Positions 8,434-16,752 of a stretch of DNA of 64,000 nt are shown piece by piece. The stretch comes from Wukongibacter sp050859025 (GTDB lineage: Bacteria > Bacillota > Clostridia > Peptostreptococcales > Caminicellaceae). The DNA lies in the NCBI RefSeq assembly GCF_050859025.1, contig NZ_CP138200.1:2914001-2978000 (forward strand), written 5' to 3'. The position numbers and the translations under genes were made by a program. Positions within the stretch are counted from its first letter, which is position 1. The number at the start of each line of letters is the position of its first letter. A model generated the notes under the pieces. The model saw only the letters and a program-made list of their open reading frames with translations, made no database searches and was not told where the DNA came from.

Positions 8434-9258
8434 ATGGAGAATGCAATTGATTTCTTTGAACAGTTGTGGAGCAGTAAGAAGGTTAATCTAAATGGCAGTC
8501 AGGCATTATGGGACAGCAGAGCTAAAGAGTTTAGAAAGAATAGTTCTAATGAAAGAGTAGAGCAGGTTGTCGAGCTTCTGCTTTCCAGACAAGCTTTGGA
8601 TGAAAAAAGTGAGGTATTGGATATAGGTTGTAGTGTGGGAAAGTATACCATTGAATTTGCTAAAAAATCAAAAAAGGTTACGGGCCTAGATATTTTGCCT
8701 AAAATGATTGAATTCTCGAAGAAAAATGCTTTAGAACAGGGAATTTCAAATGTGGAATTCAAGGTATTGCCTTGGGAGGAAGTAGATGTGGTTGCTTTAG
8801 GTTGGGAAAATAAATTCAGGCTTGCTACGGCAATTATGAGTCCGGCCATAAGCAGTAAGGAATGCTTGGACAAGATGCTGGCTGTTTCACAACAGTATGG
8901 TATTATGAGCGGTCATCTGGATAAACGGGAAAGGGTTATGGATGAAATAGAAAAAACAGTTTTAGGTCGGAGCCCTGCTTCTTATAATTATGGGATGAAC
9001 CTATACTGCAGTTTGAATATGCTTTGGCAGTATGGTATATATCCAGAGCTGACCTACTACGATATGAAAAGAAAAAATATCAGAACGGTTGAGGAGGCTT
9101 TTGCTTATTACACTCTAATGTTGGAACGAAAATATGAATTGACCGTTGAAGAGAAGCAGTCTATTAAGAAATATCTTGATAATATTTCTCAAAACGACCA
9201 GGTCGAAGATTTATTTGAATCTAGAACTGCATGGCTTTTTTGGGAAAATGAAAAATAG
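8434..9258 (+). CDS. Class I SAM-dependent methyltransferase in the corrinoid operon
   Basis: 274 residues. SAM-binding motif I VLDIGCSVGKYTIEFA (about residues 66-82) and the acidic end of strand beta 2 (VTGLD) identify a Rossmann-fold class I methyltransferase. The substrate is not evident; no known cobalamin-biosynthesis enzyme signature (CbiE/F/H/L) was recognised. It is first in an operon controlled by a cobalamin riboswitch and followed 25 nt later by the binding-protein gene, so a role in handling imported corrinoid is plausible but inferred. Start ATG with AAGGAGG 7 nt upstream. Confidence 0.85.
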   Translation: MENAIDFFEQLWSSKKVNLNGSQALWDSRAKEFRKNSSNERVEQVVELLLSRQALDEKSEVLDIGCSVGKYTIEFAKKSKKVTGLDILPKMIEFSKKNALEQGISNVEFKVLPWEEVDVVALGWENKFRLATAIMSPAISSKECLDKMLAVSQQYGIMSGHLDKRERVMDEIEKTVLGRSPASYNYGMNLYCSLNMLWQYGIYPELTYYDMKRKNIRTVEEAFAYYTLMLERKYELTVEEKQSIKKYLDNISQNDQVEDLFESRTAWLFWENEK

Positions 9259-9283
9259 AACTTAAATAGAGGAGGAGAAAACG

Positions 9284-10780
9284 ATGCGTAAGACAAGAAA
9301 AACAAGTGTAATTTTACTTTTCATCACTGCACTGCTTATTTTCTTTAGCGGATGTAGTGCATCAATCACAGCAGGAAACTTTACAGGTATGGGGGAAGGC
9401 TATCATGGAACTCTTACAGTAGCTACCGAAATTGATGATGAAGGAAAAATCATCGGCATTACAGTGGGGGAAAACAAAGAAACAAAAAATATTGGGACTA
9501 TTGCAATAGAGAAAATCCCCCAGCGAATTATTGAAGCACAGTCACTGGATGTAGATATTGTTTCCGGTGCAACACTTACAAGTAAGGGTATAATTAATGG
9601 CGTAGCCAATTCTTTGAAGGCTGCCGGGGTAGATCCGCTGAAATACGGATATAGGGCTCCTGAAAAAGAAACAAAAAAAGCTGCGACAGTTATAAATAAG
9701 GATGCGATGCCAGAAAAAAAGGATATTACTGGTTCAATAACAATAAAGGATGCGAAGGGTAGAGATGTAACAATTGACTTGCCAGTTTCGTCCTATGGGA
9801 TTAGTACTATGGATGTTATTGACTATATTATCCCTCTAAAGGGGAAAGATTCCTTTAATATGCTGGTTGCTTCAGGCCAAGACGGTGGCGGCGGCATACA
9901 AAAATATGAGAAGCTGTATACCCCAATTGTGGGTAATTATATGGAACACGCAGGTCAGATATCCGATCATAATGCTCCCTTTGACCTCGAAATGATTCTT
10001 GCTATGGATCCAGATGTACTGATTGTCAATTCTGCAATGTCGGCACACAAATATGCCTTGGAAATAGAAGAACAGCTGACTGATGCTGGAATATCTCTGG
10101 TTCTTATTAATGTACCTAGCAAAAATCTAGACAAGTCTGTACAGCAAACTATGAAACTACTTGGTCAGGTTTTTCAAGAAGAGGAAAGGGCTGACGAACT
10201 TTCGGCATTCATTGATGAACAGTATGGATTGTTAGCTTCCAAAAAGCTTTCACAGCGAGAGGACCAGCCAACAGTATATTATGAAAAATCAGGATACTCA
10301 GAAATATATGGTTCTACGGCTACCAGTGCTTCTGGCTGGGGTTTAGTCATAAATATTGCCGGAGGTAGAAATATTGCAGATGAACTTCTAATGGGTAGTG
10401 CAGCTTCACGTGGTGGCGGTAACACCCTTGATCCTGAATATGTTATCAAAGCCGACCCAGCTTACATTATCCTCAGTGGGATTAACGATGGATGGCTCGA
10501 TTGTATAAAAGAGACAAAAGAAGTTGAATTTGACATTACTGATAGAATCGGATGGCAGAATCTGACTGCCATCAAAAATGGAAATTTATATGAATTTGCC
10601 CATGCGACAAGCAGATCAATCTATGCTTTTTATCCTAGTCTGAAGATGGCAAAGCTATTCTATCCAGAAGAATTTAAAGAGCTGAACCCTGAAGGAGTTC
10701 TCAATGAATTCTTTGATAGATTTATGCTTCTTGACAGTGATATTACGACATGGTTTGTGAATCTTGAAGATCGTACTTAG
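9284..10780 (+). CDS. Lipoprotein fusing an FMN-binding (flavinylation) domain to an ABC solute-binding domain
   Basis: 498 residues. Signal peptide with lipobox ending FFSGC (Cys24). Residues about 38-117 are an FMN_bind domain with the flavinylation-type motif SGATLTS (94-100), as in NqrC/RnfG, where ApbE links FMN to Thr. Residues about 160-480 resemble a BtuF/FepB-type periplasmic binding domain (MLAMDPDVLIVNS region, NIAGGRNIADE). Located between the methyltransferase and permease genes under a cobalamin riboswitch, it is likely the surface corrinoid receptor. The fused flavin domain suggests redox chemistry at capture; that is inference. No apbE gene is in the window. Confidence 0.88.
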   Translation: MRKTRKTSVILLFITALLIFFSGCSASITAGNFTGMGEGYHGTLTVATEIDDEGKIIGITVGENKETKNIGTIAIEKIPQRIIEAQSLDVDIVSGATLTSKGIINGVANSLKAAGVDPLKYGYRAPEKETKKAATVINKDAMPEKKDITGSITIKDAKGRDVTIDLPVSSYGISTMDVIDYIIPLKGKDSFNMLVASGQDGGGGIQKYEKLYTPIVGNYMEHAGQISDHNAPFDLEMILAMDPDVLIVNSAMSAHKYALEIEEQLTDAGISLVLINVPSKNLDKSVQQTMKLLGQVFQEEERADELSAFIDEQYGLLASKKLSQREDQPTVYYEKSGYSEIYGSTATSASGWGLVINIAGGRNIADELLMGSAASRGGGNTLDPEYVIKADPAYIILSGINDGWLDCIKETKEVEFDITDRIGWQNLTAIKNGNLYEFAHATSRSIYAFYPSLKMAKLFYPEEFKELNPEGVLNEFFDRFMLLDSDITTWFVNLEDRT

Positions 10781-10906
10781 ACATATAAGAAAATAGTGAG
10801 GCATAGGGATTGGGAAAGAGCAGTGATGAAAAATGCCTGTCCTTTCTTGATACGTCTATTTTGTTATATTCAATTTAGCGAAAAAATATATGGCGGTGTT
10901 ATACTA

Positions 10907-11968
10907 ATGAAATCTCAAATAAGGAATGAAGAAAGTATAAACCGGAAATTGTATAATAGCCTGATAAGAAAAAGGCTTATATTGATTGTGCTATTGCTTT
11001 TGAGTTTGGCTTTCTTGGTGATACTAAATATTTCAATCGGTTCTTCGTCTATACCTGTTAAGGAAATATTGAGAGTGCTGTTTACAGGTAAAGGTGAAGG
11101 ACATAACCCCATGATTATAATGGACATACGCTTACCTATGGCACTTATGGCGGTTGTTGTTGGGGCGTCTTTGGGCATTGGTGGATGTGAAATACAAACA
11201 ATACTGCGTAACCCCATAGCGAGTCCCTTTACACTGGGAATATCTGCAGCGGCTTCATTCGGAGCAGCCGTGGGATTGGTGTTGAATGCAAACCTGTTTC
11301 ATGTTTCGGATACGCTGATGGTAACCGTCAATACCTTTGCTTTTTCGCTCCTTGCTGCTGTGGGGGTATACACATTTTCACATCAGAAGGGGATTGGCAA
11401 GACCGCCATTATTTTGTTTGGTATAGCTCTAAACTTCCTTTTTAGTGCTCTAACCATGATTTTGCAGTATGTTGCTGATGAAGATGAACTCCAAAGTTTG
11501 ATATTTTGGAATTTTGGAAGTCTGCTGAAAACCACATGGATCAAGTTTTTTATTGTATTGACCGTACTGGTTATTAGCTATTGTATTATGTTTAAAGATG
11601 CATGGAAATTGACTGCAATGACACTTGATGATACTAAAGCAAGAAGCTTAGGGGTTGATACTACTAAAGTTCGAAGAAAAGTTATTTTTGTTACTTCCTT
11701 ACTTTCATCAGTAGCAGTTTGTTTTGTGGGAACAATAGGCTTTGTTGGTCTTATAGCACCACATATTGCACGGCAGCTTGTAGGTGAAGATCAACGATTT
11801 TTTATGCCGCTTTCTGCATTGATAGGTGCGTTTATCATGTCATTTGCTTTTGTGGTTAGCAAGACCATTATAAAGGGGGTTATATTGCCGATTGGGCTGA
11901 TAACGGCTTTAATCGGGATTCCATTTTTTATAACCATAATATTCAGCAAAATGAGGAGGATGCAATGA
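10907..11968 (+). CDS. FecCD/BtuC-family ABC transporter permease
   Basis: About 353 residues, normal for the family, with roughly nine to ten hydrophobic segments and the motifs GASLGIGGCEIQTILRNPIA (first TM region) and the C-terminal GFVGLIAPHIAR typical of BtuC/FecCD/FhuB permeases. It would pass corrinoid (or, less likely, haem or siderophore) through the membrane. ATG 10907 is preferred (GGCGGTG upstream, hydrophilic N-terminus then TM1); longer in-frame reading back to 10796 adds an unlikely 37 residues. Its stop overlaps the ATPase start (ATGA), implying coupled translation. Confidence 0.92.
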   Translation: MKSQIRNEESINRKLYNSLIRKRLILIVLLLLSLAFLVILNISIGSSSIPVKEILRVLFTGKGEGHNPMIIMDIRLPMALMAVVVGASLGIGGCEIQTILRNPIASPFTLGISAAASFGAAVGLVLNANLFHVSDTLMVTVNTFAFSLLAAVGVYTFSHQKGIGKTAIILFGIALNFLFSALTMILQYVADEDELQSLIFWNFGSLLKTTWIKFFIVLTVLVISYCIMFKDAWKLTAMTLDDTKARSLGVDTTKVRRKVIFVTSLLSSVAVCFVGTIGFVGLIAPHIARQLVGEDQRFFMPLSALIGAFIMSFAFVVSKTIIKGVILPIGLITALIGIPFFITIIFSKMRRMQ

Positions 11969-12750
11969 TTACATTAAAAAATTTGAGTTTTTCCTATAGA
12001 AAAAATAAAAAATCAGATAAAATATTTGATGGACTGAATCTTAATTTTGAAAAAGGCCTTAATGTGATTCTTGGACCTAACGGTGCAGGTAAATCTACTC
12101 TGCTCAAATCCATTTTTGGTTTGCTGAATTATCATGGAAACATATTGTATGGCCATGAAAGCATTACTTCTATGAATACGGAAGAAAAGACAAAGTTAAT
12201 GTCCTATTTGCCGCAAATGGATGTGGATCTATCTACACTTACTGTTTTAGAAATGGTTATTCTAGGCAGACTACCAGAACTTGGCCACAGGATAGCGGAT
12301 GAAGACTTGGATATTGTTATGGATACACTTGAAGCTCTAAATATCTCAGATCTGGCTACTCGTAGCTTCAGTGAACTAAGTGGAGGGCAGAAAAAGCTTG
12401 TATTCATTGCCCAAACACTGGTAAGAAAGCCAAAAGTTATTTTATTGGATGAACCTATAAATTCACTTGACTTGCAAAAACAGCTAGAATTATGTCAGCT
12501 TCTGCAAAAAATCGTAGATAGGCAAAAGGTAGATATTATCGTTGTCTTGCACGATATTAATCTTGCTTCAAGATATGCTGGGCATATCGTTGTTATGGAT
12601 GAAAAAGGTTCTCTTTACAATAAGGGAAAGCCAAAGGAAGTAATTACTCCGCTCATGCTTAAAGAAGTTTATGGTGTTATAGCAAATGTAACTTATGATG
12701 AAAAAGATATTCCAGTGGTTTCACCGATATGTTCAGTACGCGAATTTTAA
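11965..12750 (+). CDS. ABC transporter ATP-binding protein, BtuD/FecE type
   Basis: 261 residues. Walker A GPNGAGKST (37-45), signature ELSGGQKK, Walker B VILLDEPINSLD and the H-loop VLHDIN are all intact. Energises the permease encoded just upstream, overlapping by 4 nt. Together with the solute-binding lipoprotein this makes a complete importer. The cobalamin riboswitch makes cobamide or corrinoid the probable cargo; family sequence alone cannot distinguish siderophore, haem and B12. Confidence 0.94.
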   Translation: MITLKNLSFSYRKNKKSDKIFDGLNLNFEKGLNVILGPNGAGKSTLLKSIFGLLNYHGNILYGHESITSMNTEEKTKLMSYLPQMDVDLSTLTVLEMVILGRLPELGHRIADEDLDIVMDTLEALNISDLATRSFSELSGGQKKLVFIAQTLVRKPKVILLDEPINSLDLQKQLELCQLLQKIVDRQKVDIIVVLHDINLASRYAGHIVVMDEKGSLYNKGKPKEVITPLMLKEVYGVIANVTYDEKDIPVVSPICSVREF

Positions 12751-12849
12751 AGTGCTTACCCCTGAGGGGGTTCCTTGGAAAGTAGGTGCTCTACGAAGAG
12801 TAGGCTATTATACATGTAAAGATGTATGCGTTTATAAAAGATAATGAAG

Positions 12850-12886
12850 GGATATTGTTCATAAATTGAGCAATATCCTTTTTTTG
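12850..12886 (+). terminator. Terminator of the corrinoid operon
   Basis: GGATATTG/CAATATCC stem with an extended upper helix, followed by TTTTTTT. Confidence 0.88.
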
Positions 12887-12920
12887 TTGATTGATTGAAA
12901 ATTTTTACACTAGAAAAAAT

Positions 12921-13066
12921 GACTGCCTAGAAATATGAAGTTAGAGGTGTGCTGAAAGCAAGAGACCGCAGCGTATACAACAGACATATGTAAGGGTTCT
13001 TGATTGAAGCAACAACGAAGAAATTCTGCTTTCTAGGCAGCCTCAAAAGACATCAGCTTTTTTTTC
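12921..13066 (+). ncRNA. Candidate structured RNA of unknown family
   Basis: An 11-bp perfect long-range stem, CTGCCTAGAAA (12923-12933) with TTTCTAGGCAG (13030-13040), encloses about 96 nt containing a small GCT-GAA-AGC hairpin. A run of eight T lies at 13058-13065. No frame is open and it matches none of the RNA families I can recall (6S, SRP, tmRNA and common riboswitches were considered). It lies between the corrinoid operon terminator and repeats A2/D1 ahead of dgt. Confidence 0.45.
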
Positions 13067-13179
13067 GTAATAAAAATTTTAAAAAATTTATGAAGGATTT
13101 AGGAGAATATTGAAGAATATTGTTGTATATATATTTAACAGGAAATTTTCATAATCTGAAATTTTTGCAATAAATATTA

Positions 13180-13376
13180 TATAGAGTCAAGTAAAATTGT
13201 CAAATTATACATATTGAAAACTCCTAAAAGCATTGAGTACTTGTATATGTATAAATTAACCTGCTGTGCTATTTGCTCAGGAAGGATATATTAATATCCC
13301 TTGAGCACTTGAAGCTTGGTATTTCTATTTTATTAGCTATGCGAATTAAATTAAGTTTTACTATGTGGAATCTATA
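13180..13376. repeat. Family A palindromic repeat interrupted by a family D element (A2)
   Basis: Left arm TATAGAGTCAAGTAAAATTG...ATACATAT and loop GAAAACTCC...TTGAGTACTTGTATATG match copy A5. The right arm resumes only after a 90-bp insertion, as ATTAAGTTTTACTATGTGGAATCTATA. Removing the insertion (about 13260-13349) restores the family A hairpin. Confidence 0.75.
13256..13349. repeat. Family D repeat (D1) nested in A2
   Basis: About 94 bp beginning TTAACCTGCTGTGCTA and ending TAGCTATGCGAATTAA, so the ends form an imperfect TTAA-tipped inverted repeat. ATTAA occurs on both sides of the inserted segment (13255-13259 and 13350-13354), consistent with a short target duplication. Closest relative is D2 (30476-30569). 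Confidence 0.7.
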
Positions 13377-13441
13377 TAAAAGAGAAAAATTTGGAATTAT
13401 AAGGTCTTGAATATTAGAATTATTAAAAGAGGGGTATTTTA

Positions 13442-14452
13442 ATGAATATCAGAGAGATTAGTGAACAGATAGAGCAAGATACTTTGTCTCAATATTCGTC
13501 CAAATCATGTAATTCTAAAGGTAGGAAATTTCCAGAAATAAAATGTGATGTTCGGACAGAGTATCAAAGAGACAGGGATCGAATAATTCATTCAAAGGCT
13601 TTTAGAAGATTAAAGCATAAGACTCAGGTTTTTTTGTCTCCGGAAGGAGATCATTATAGAACAAGATTAACACATACATTAGAGGTTGCTCAAATTTCAA
13701 GAACAATAGCAAGGGCTTTAAGATTGAATGAAGATCTGACTGAGGCAATTTCCCTAGGACATGATCTTGGACATACACCCTTTGGACACTGTGGTGAAGT
13801 AGTCTTAAATAGAATACATAGGGGTGGATTTAAACATAATGAACAAAGCCTGAAGGTAGTGGAGAAATTAGAAAAAAGAGGGTATAAAGAAGGTGGTTTA
13901 AATCTAACCTATGAAGTAAAGGATGGGATTCTAAATCATACTGGAGAAACAGTGCCATCAACTCTTGAAGGGCAAATAGTTAAGCTGAGTGATAGGATAG
14001 CATATATAAATCACGATATTGATGATGCAATTAGAGCTAAGGTTTTAAATATAGATTCATTACCGAAGGACTGTACAGATGTGTTAGGTTGCACCCACGG
14101 AGATAGAATAAATACTATGATAAAAGATGTGATTAAAGAAAGCTCTAATAAAAATTCTATAACCATGAGTAATGAAGTTTATTATTGTACAAAAAAACTG
14201 AGAGGCTTTATGTTTGAGAAAGTTTACTTGAACAAGGAAGCAAAAAAGGAAGAAGATAAGGCACAAAATATAGTTTTTCAACTTTATAATTATTTCTGTG
14301 AAAATCCCAATAAACTTCCTCAGGAAATATATAATGCTATAATCAATCCAGAAGAAGTTGAAGAAAATGTAAAGGACTATATTGCCGGTATGTCCGATAG
14401 GTATGCTATAAATAAATATTTAGAATTATTTGTACCGAAATTTTGGGTATAA
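13442..14452 (+). CDS. dgt: Deoxyguanosinetriphosphate triphosphohydrolase (HD domain)
   Basis: 336 residues. HD-superfamily metal site: HTLEVAQISR (His78) and SLGHDLGHTPFGHCGE (His107-Asp108), with a further Asp in YINHDIDDAIRA. Members hydrolyse dGTP or other dNTPs to nucleoside plus triphosphate; the shorter length (336 residues) fits the broad dNTPase subgroup common in Firmicutes. Start ATG follows AGAGGGGTATTTT. It precedes dnaG and rpoD, so it sits in a replication/transcription neighbourhood; no terminator hairpin was seen before dnaG. Confidence 0.93.
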   Translation: MNIREISEQIEQDTLSQYSSKSCNSKGRKFPEIKCDVRTEYQRDRDRIIHSKAFRRLKHKTQVFLSPEGDHYRTRLTHTLEVAQISRTIARALRLNEDLTEAISLGHDLGHTPFGHCGEVVLNRIHRGGFKHNEQSLKVVEKLEKRGYKEGGLNLTYEVKDGILNHTGETVPSTLEGQIVKLSDRIAYINHDIDDAIRAKVLNIDSLPKDCTDVLGCTHGDRINTMIKDVIKESSNKNSITMSNEVYYCTKKLRGFMFEKVYLNKEAKKEEDKAQNIVFQLYNYFCENPNKLPQEIYNAIINPEEVEENVKDYIAGMSDRYAINKYLELFVPKFWV

Positions 14453-14879
14453 CATTGTAAATAGAAGAGTTTGACTAACCTAGAAAATATTCAGAAAATT
14501 GAATTAGTTACGATTTTCATAAATAAGAAGGATATTAAGGAATAATGTCGAATATTGGAATCATAAGAAAAAAATTTTTAAAAAAATGTTTGACTTTGGG
14601 GTTTTTTGTAATAAATTTTCATTCAAAATTTATTTATTAAAGTCATTTTTGGGGGTTGATGAAGTATTGTAAATAGATACTGCTCAGAATGCAAAACATA
14701 TATAGTATTATTTAATTAAAAAATCATAAAATTTTTAAAAGGAAATACTTAAGAAATAGAGAACATATGTATATATATAAATTACGAAAAAACTATTTAC
14801 ATTTTGAACAAACTTATCGTATTATTTATAGATATTTATTATATGAACTCTATAGGGGTTTTTGTTAGGTGTGATTTTA
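14453..14879. other. AT-rich intergenic region ahead of dnaG
   Basis: No gene is visible. It holds a perfect AATAAATTTT/AAAATTTATT inverted repeat with a 5-nt loop (14612-14636) and several TATAAT-like -10 candidates near 14820-14845 that probably drive dnaG-rpoD. No terminator with a convincing T-run after dgt was found. Confidence 0.5.
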
Positions 14880-16736
14880 ATGTCAACAAGATATTCAGAT
14901 GAGTTAATTGAAGAAGTGTCACAAAGAAATAATATTGTAGATATTATATCTGAATATGTTAATCTAAAAAAAGCAGGAAGAAACCATAAAGGTTTGTGTC
15001 CATTTCATAATGAAAAAACACCGTCATTTGTTGTTTCGGATGATAAACAATTATTCCATTGTTTTGGATGTGGAGAAGCAGGAAATGTAATTAATTTCAT
15101 AATGAAGATTGAAAATCTTGACTTTATTGATGCGATAGAACTTTTAGCTGAGAGAAGTAATATAGATTTATCGAGATATCAAAACAATAATCAAGATAGT
15201 CAAAAAGTAAATAAGAAAAATAAATTATATGAAATTAATAGAGAGGCCGCTGTATTCTTTTACAAAAACTTAGTTAAGAATAAAAATGATGGGATAAGAT
15301 ACTTATTAAATAGGGGACTTACTATAGACATTATTAAGAAATTTGGACTAGGCTATGCTTTTAAAGAATGGGAAAGATTAAATAGATATTTATTAACTAA
15401 AGGATACGCCCAAGAACTAATTTACGAAGCAGGTTTAGTCATTAAGCGAAAAGAAAAGGATGGATATTACGATAGATTTAGAAATAGAGTAATTTTTCCA
15501 ATAATTAATACTACAAAAAAAATTGTTGGATTTGGAGGACGTGTTTTAGATGACTCTGTTCCTAAGTATCTTAATTCACCTGAGAGTCTTATATTTAATA
15601 AAGGAAACACTTTATACGGTCTTAACCTAGCTCGAAATGAACTAGGAAAGGAAAAAAGACTTGTAGTTGTGGAAGGATATACAGATGTAATTTCATTATA
15701 TCAGTTTGGAATCAAGAATGCAGTTGCAACCCTTGGGACATCATTAACAAAAAATCACGCTCAGTTGTTTAAGAGGTATTGTGAAGAAGTAATTATTGCT
15801 TATGATGCTGATACTGCAGGAGAAGCTGCCACAATAAGAGGAATGGATATATTAAATGAAGCTGGCTGTAAGGTTAGAGTTATAAGCCTGGGTGACAAAA
15901 TGGATCCCGATGATTATATTAGAAATTTTGGAACTGATAATTTTAAGGATAAGATTAGAAAGGCTCTACCTTTAGTTGATTATAAGATAGAGCAAATAAA
16001 GTCTAAATATGATCTTAATTCAAATGAAGGAAGAATAACTTTTATCAATGAATCTATAAAAGTTATAAAGGAACTAAAAAGTCCAGTACAAATAGATATT
16101 TATACTAAGCGGCTTGCTGAGGAGGCTAAAGTAGCTCCAAGTGTTATAAAGTCGGAAATTTATGGTAATAATAGTGATAAAAAAAATCAAACTAAGTATA
16201 ATAGAAAGAATAGAAATTTTAGCCAGAAATCAAGACAATATGAGAGACAGTTTAAACCAGTAAAAATCATGGAAAAAAATGGTTTGATAGAAATAGAGAA
16301 AAGCATCATATCTTTATGTTTATCAAGTAAAACTAATTACGATAAGATAATATTACAAATAAATGAAAATGATTTTTTAAATGAAAATTTAATGAAGATT
16401 TTTAGCTTAATAAGGGAAATATATAAGAGTAATAAAAAAATTGATATTAGTATACTTATAGATAGATTAGATATTGAAGAAGCAAAGCTTCTAAATGAAA
16501 TGGGGAAACGTGTTATTCCTTATGATGATGTAGATAAAGCTATAGAGGAATTATTAATCTCATTAAAACGTTTTAAAATTGATAATGAAATTAAATTTAT
16601 AAAAGAGGAAATAAAGAGATTAGAAATTACAAAAAATAAAGATGAAGGGGATAAAATGAAAATTATTGAATTACTACGAAAGCAGCAATTATTAGAAAAA
16701 AACCTGAGGAACTTGAGAGCAGGACAAATAGATTAG
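14880..16736 (+). CDS. dnaG: DNA primase
   Basis: 618 residues. N-terminal CHC2 zinc-binding domain with CPFH (Cys40, His43) and CFGCG (Cys61, Cys64), catalytic core with the TOPRIM motif VVVEGYTDVISLYQ, and a charged Lys-rich C-terminal region that would contact DnaB helicase. Synthesises RNA primers at replication forks. ATG 14880 is chosen because AGGTG lies 8 nt upstream; an in-frame TTG at 14862 sits upstream of that site and is unlikely. The rpoD gene follows 16 nt later, the classical macromolecular-synthesis operon pairing. Confidence 0.97.
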   Translation: MSTRYSDELIEEVSQRNNIVDIISEYVNLKKAGRNHKGLCPFHNEKTPSFVVSDDKQLFHCFGCGEAGNVINFIMKIENLDFIDAIELLAERSNIDLSRYQNNNQDSQKVNKKNKLYEINREAAVFFYKNLVKNKNDGIRYLLNRGLTIDIIKKFGLGYAFKEWERLNRYLLTKGYAQELIYEAGLVIKRKEKDGYYDRFRNRVIFPIINTTKKIVGFGGRVLDDSVPKYLNSPESLIFNKGNTLYGLNLARNELGKEKRLVVVEGYTDVISLYQFGIKNAVATLGTSLTKNHAQLFKRYCEEVIIAYDADTAGEAATIRGMDILNEAGCKVRVISLGDKMDPDDYIRNFGTDNFKDKIRKALPLVDYKIEQIKSKYDLNSNEGRITFINESIKVIKELKSPVQIDIYTKRLAEEAKVAPSVIKSEIYGNNSDKKNQTKYNRKNRNFSQKSRQYERQFKPVKIMEKNGLIEIEKSIISLCLSSKTNYDKIILQINENDFLNENLMKIFSLIREIYKSNKKIDISILIDRLDIEEAKLLNEMGKRVIPYDDVDKAIEELLISLKRFKIDNEIKFIKEEIKRLEITKNKDEGDKMKIIELLRKQQLLEKNLRNLRAGQID

Positions 16737-16752
16737 AAGGGAGGGAAGTCAA

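Noticed and set aside
12751..12849. Short GC-rich hairpins (ACCCCTGAGGGGGT, CTCTACGAAGAG) as a riboswitch
   Set aside because: They follow the last gene of the operon and no known aptamer core could be matched; may simply be the operon's 3' end.
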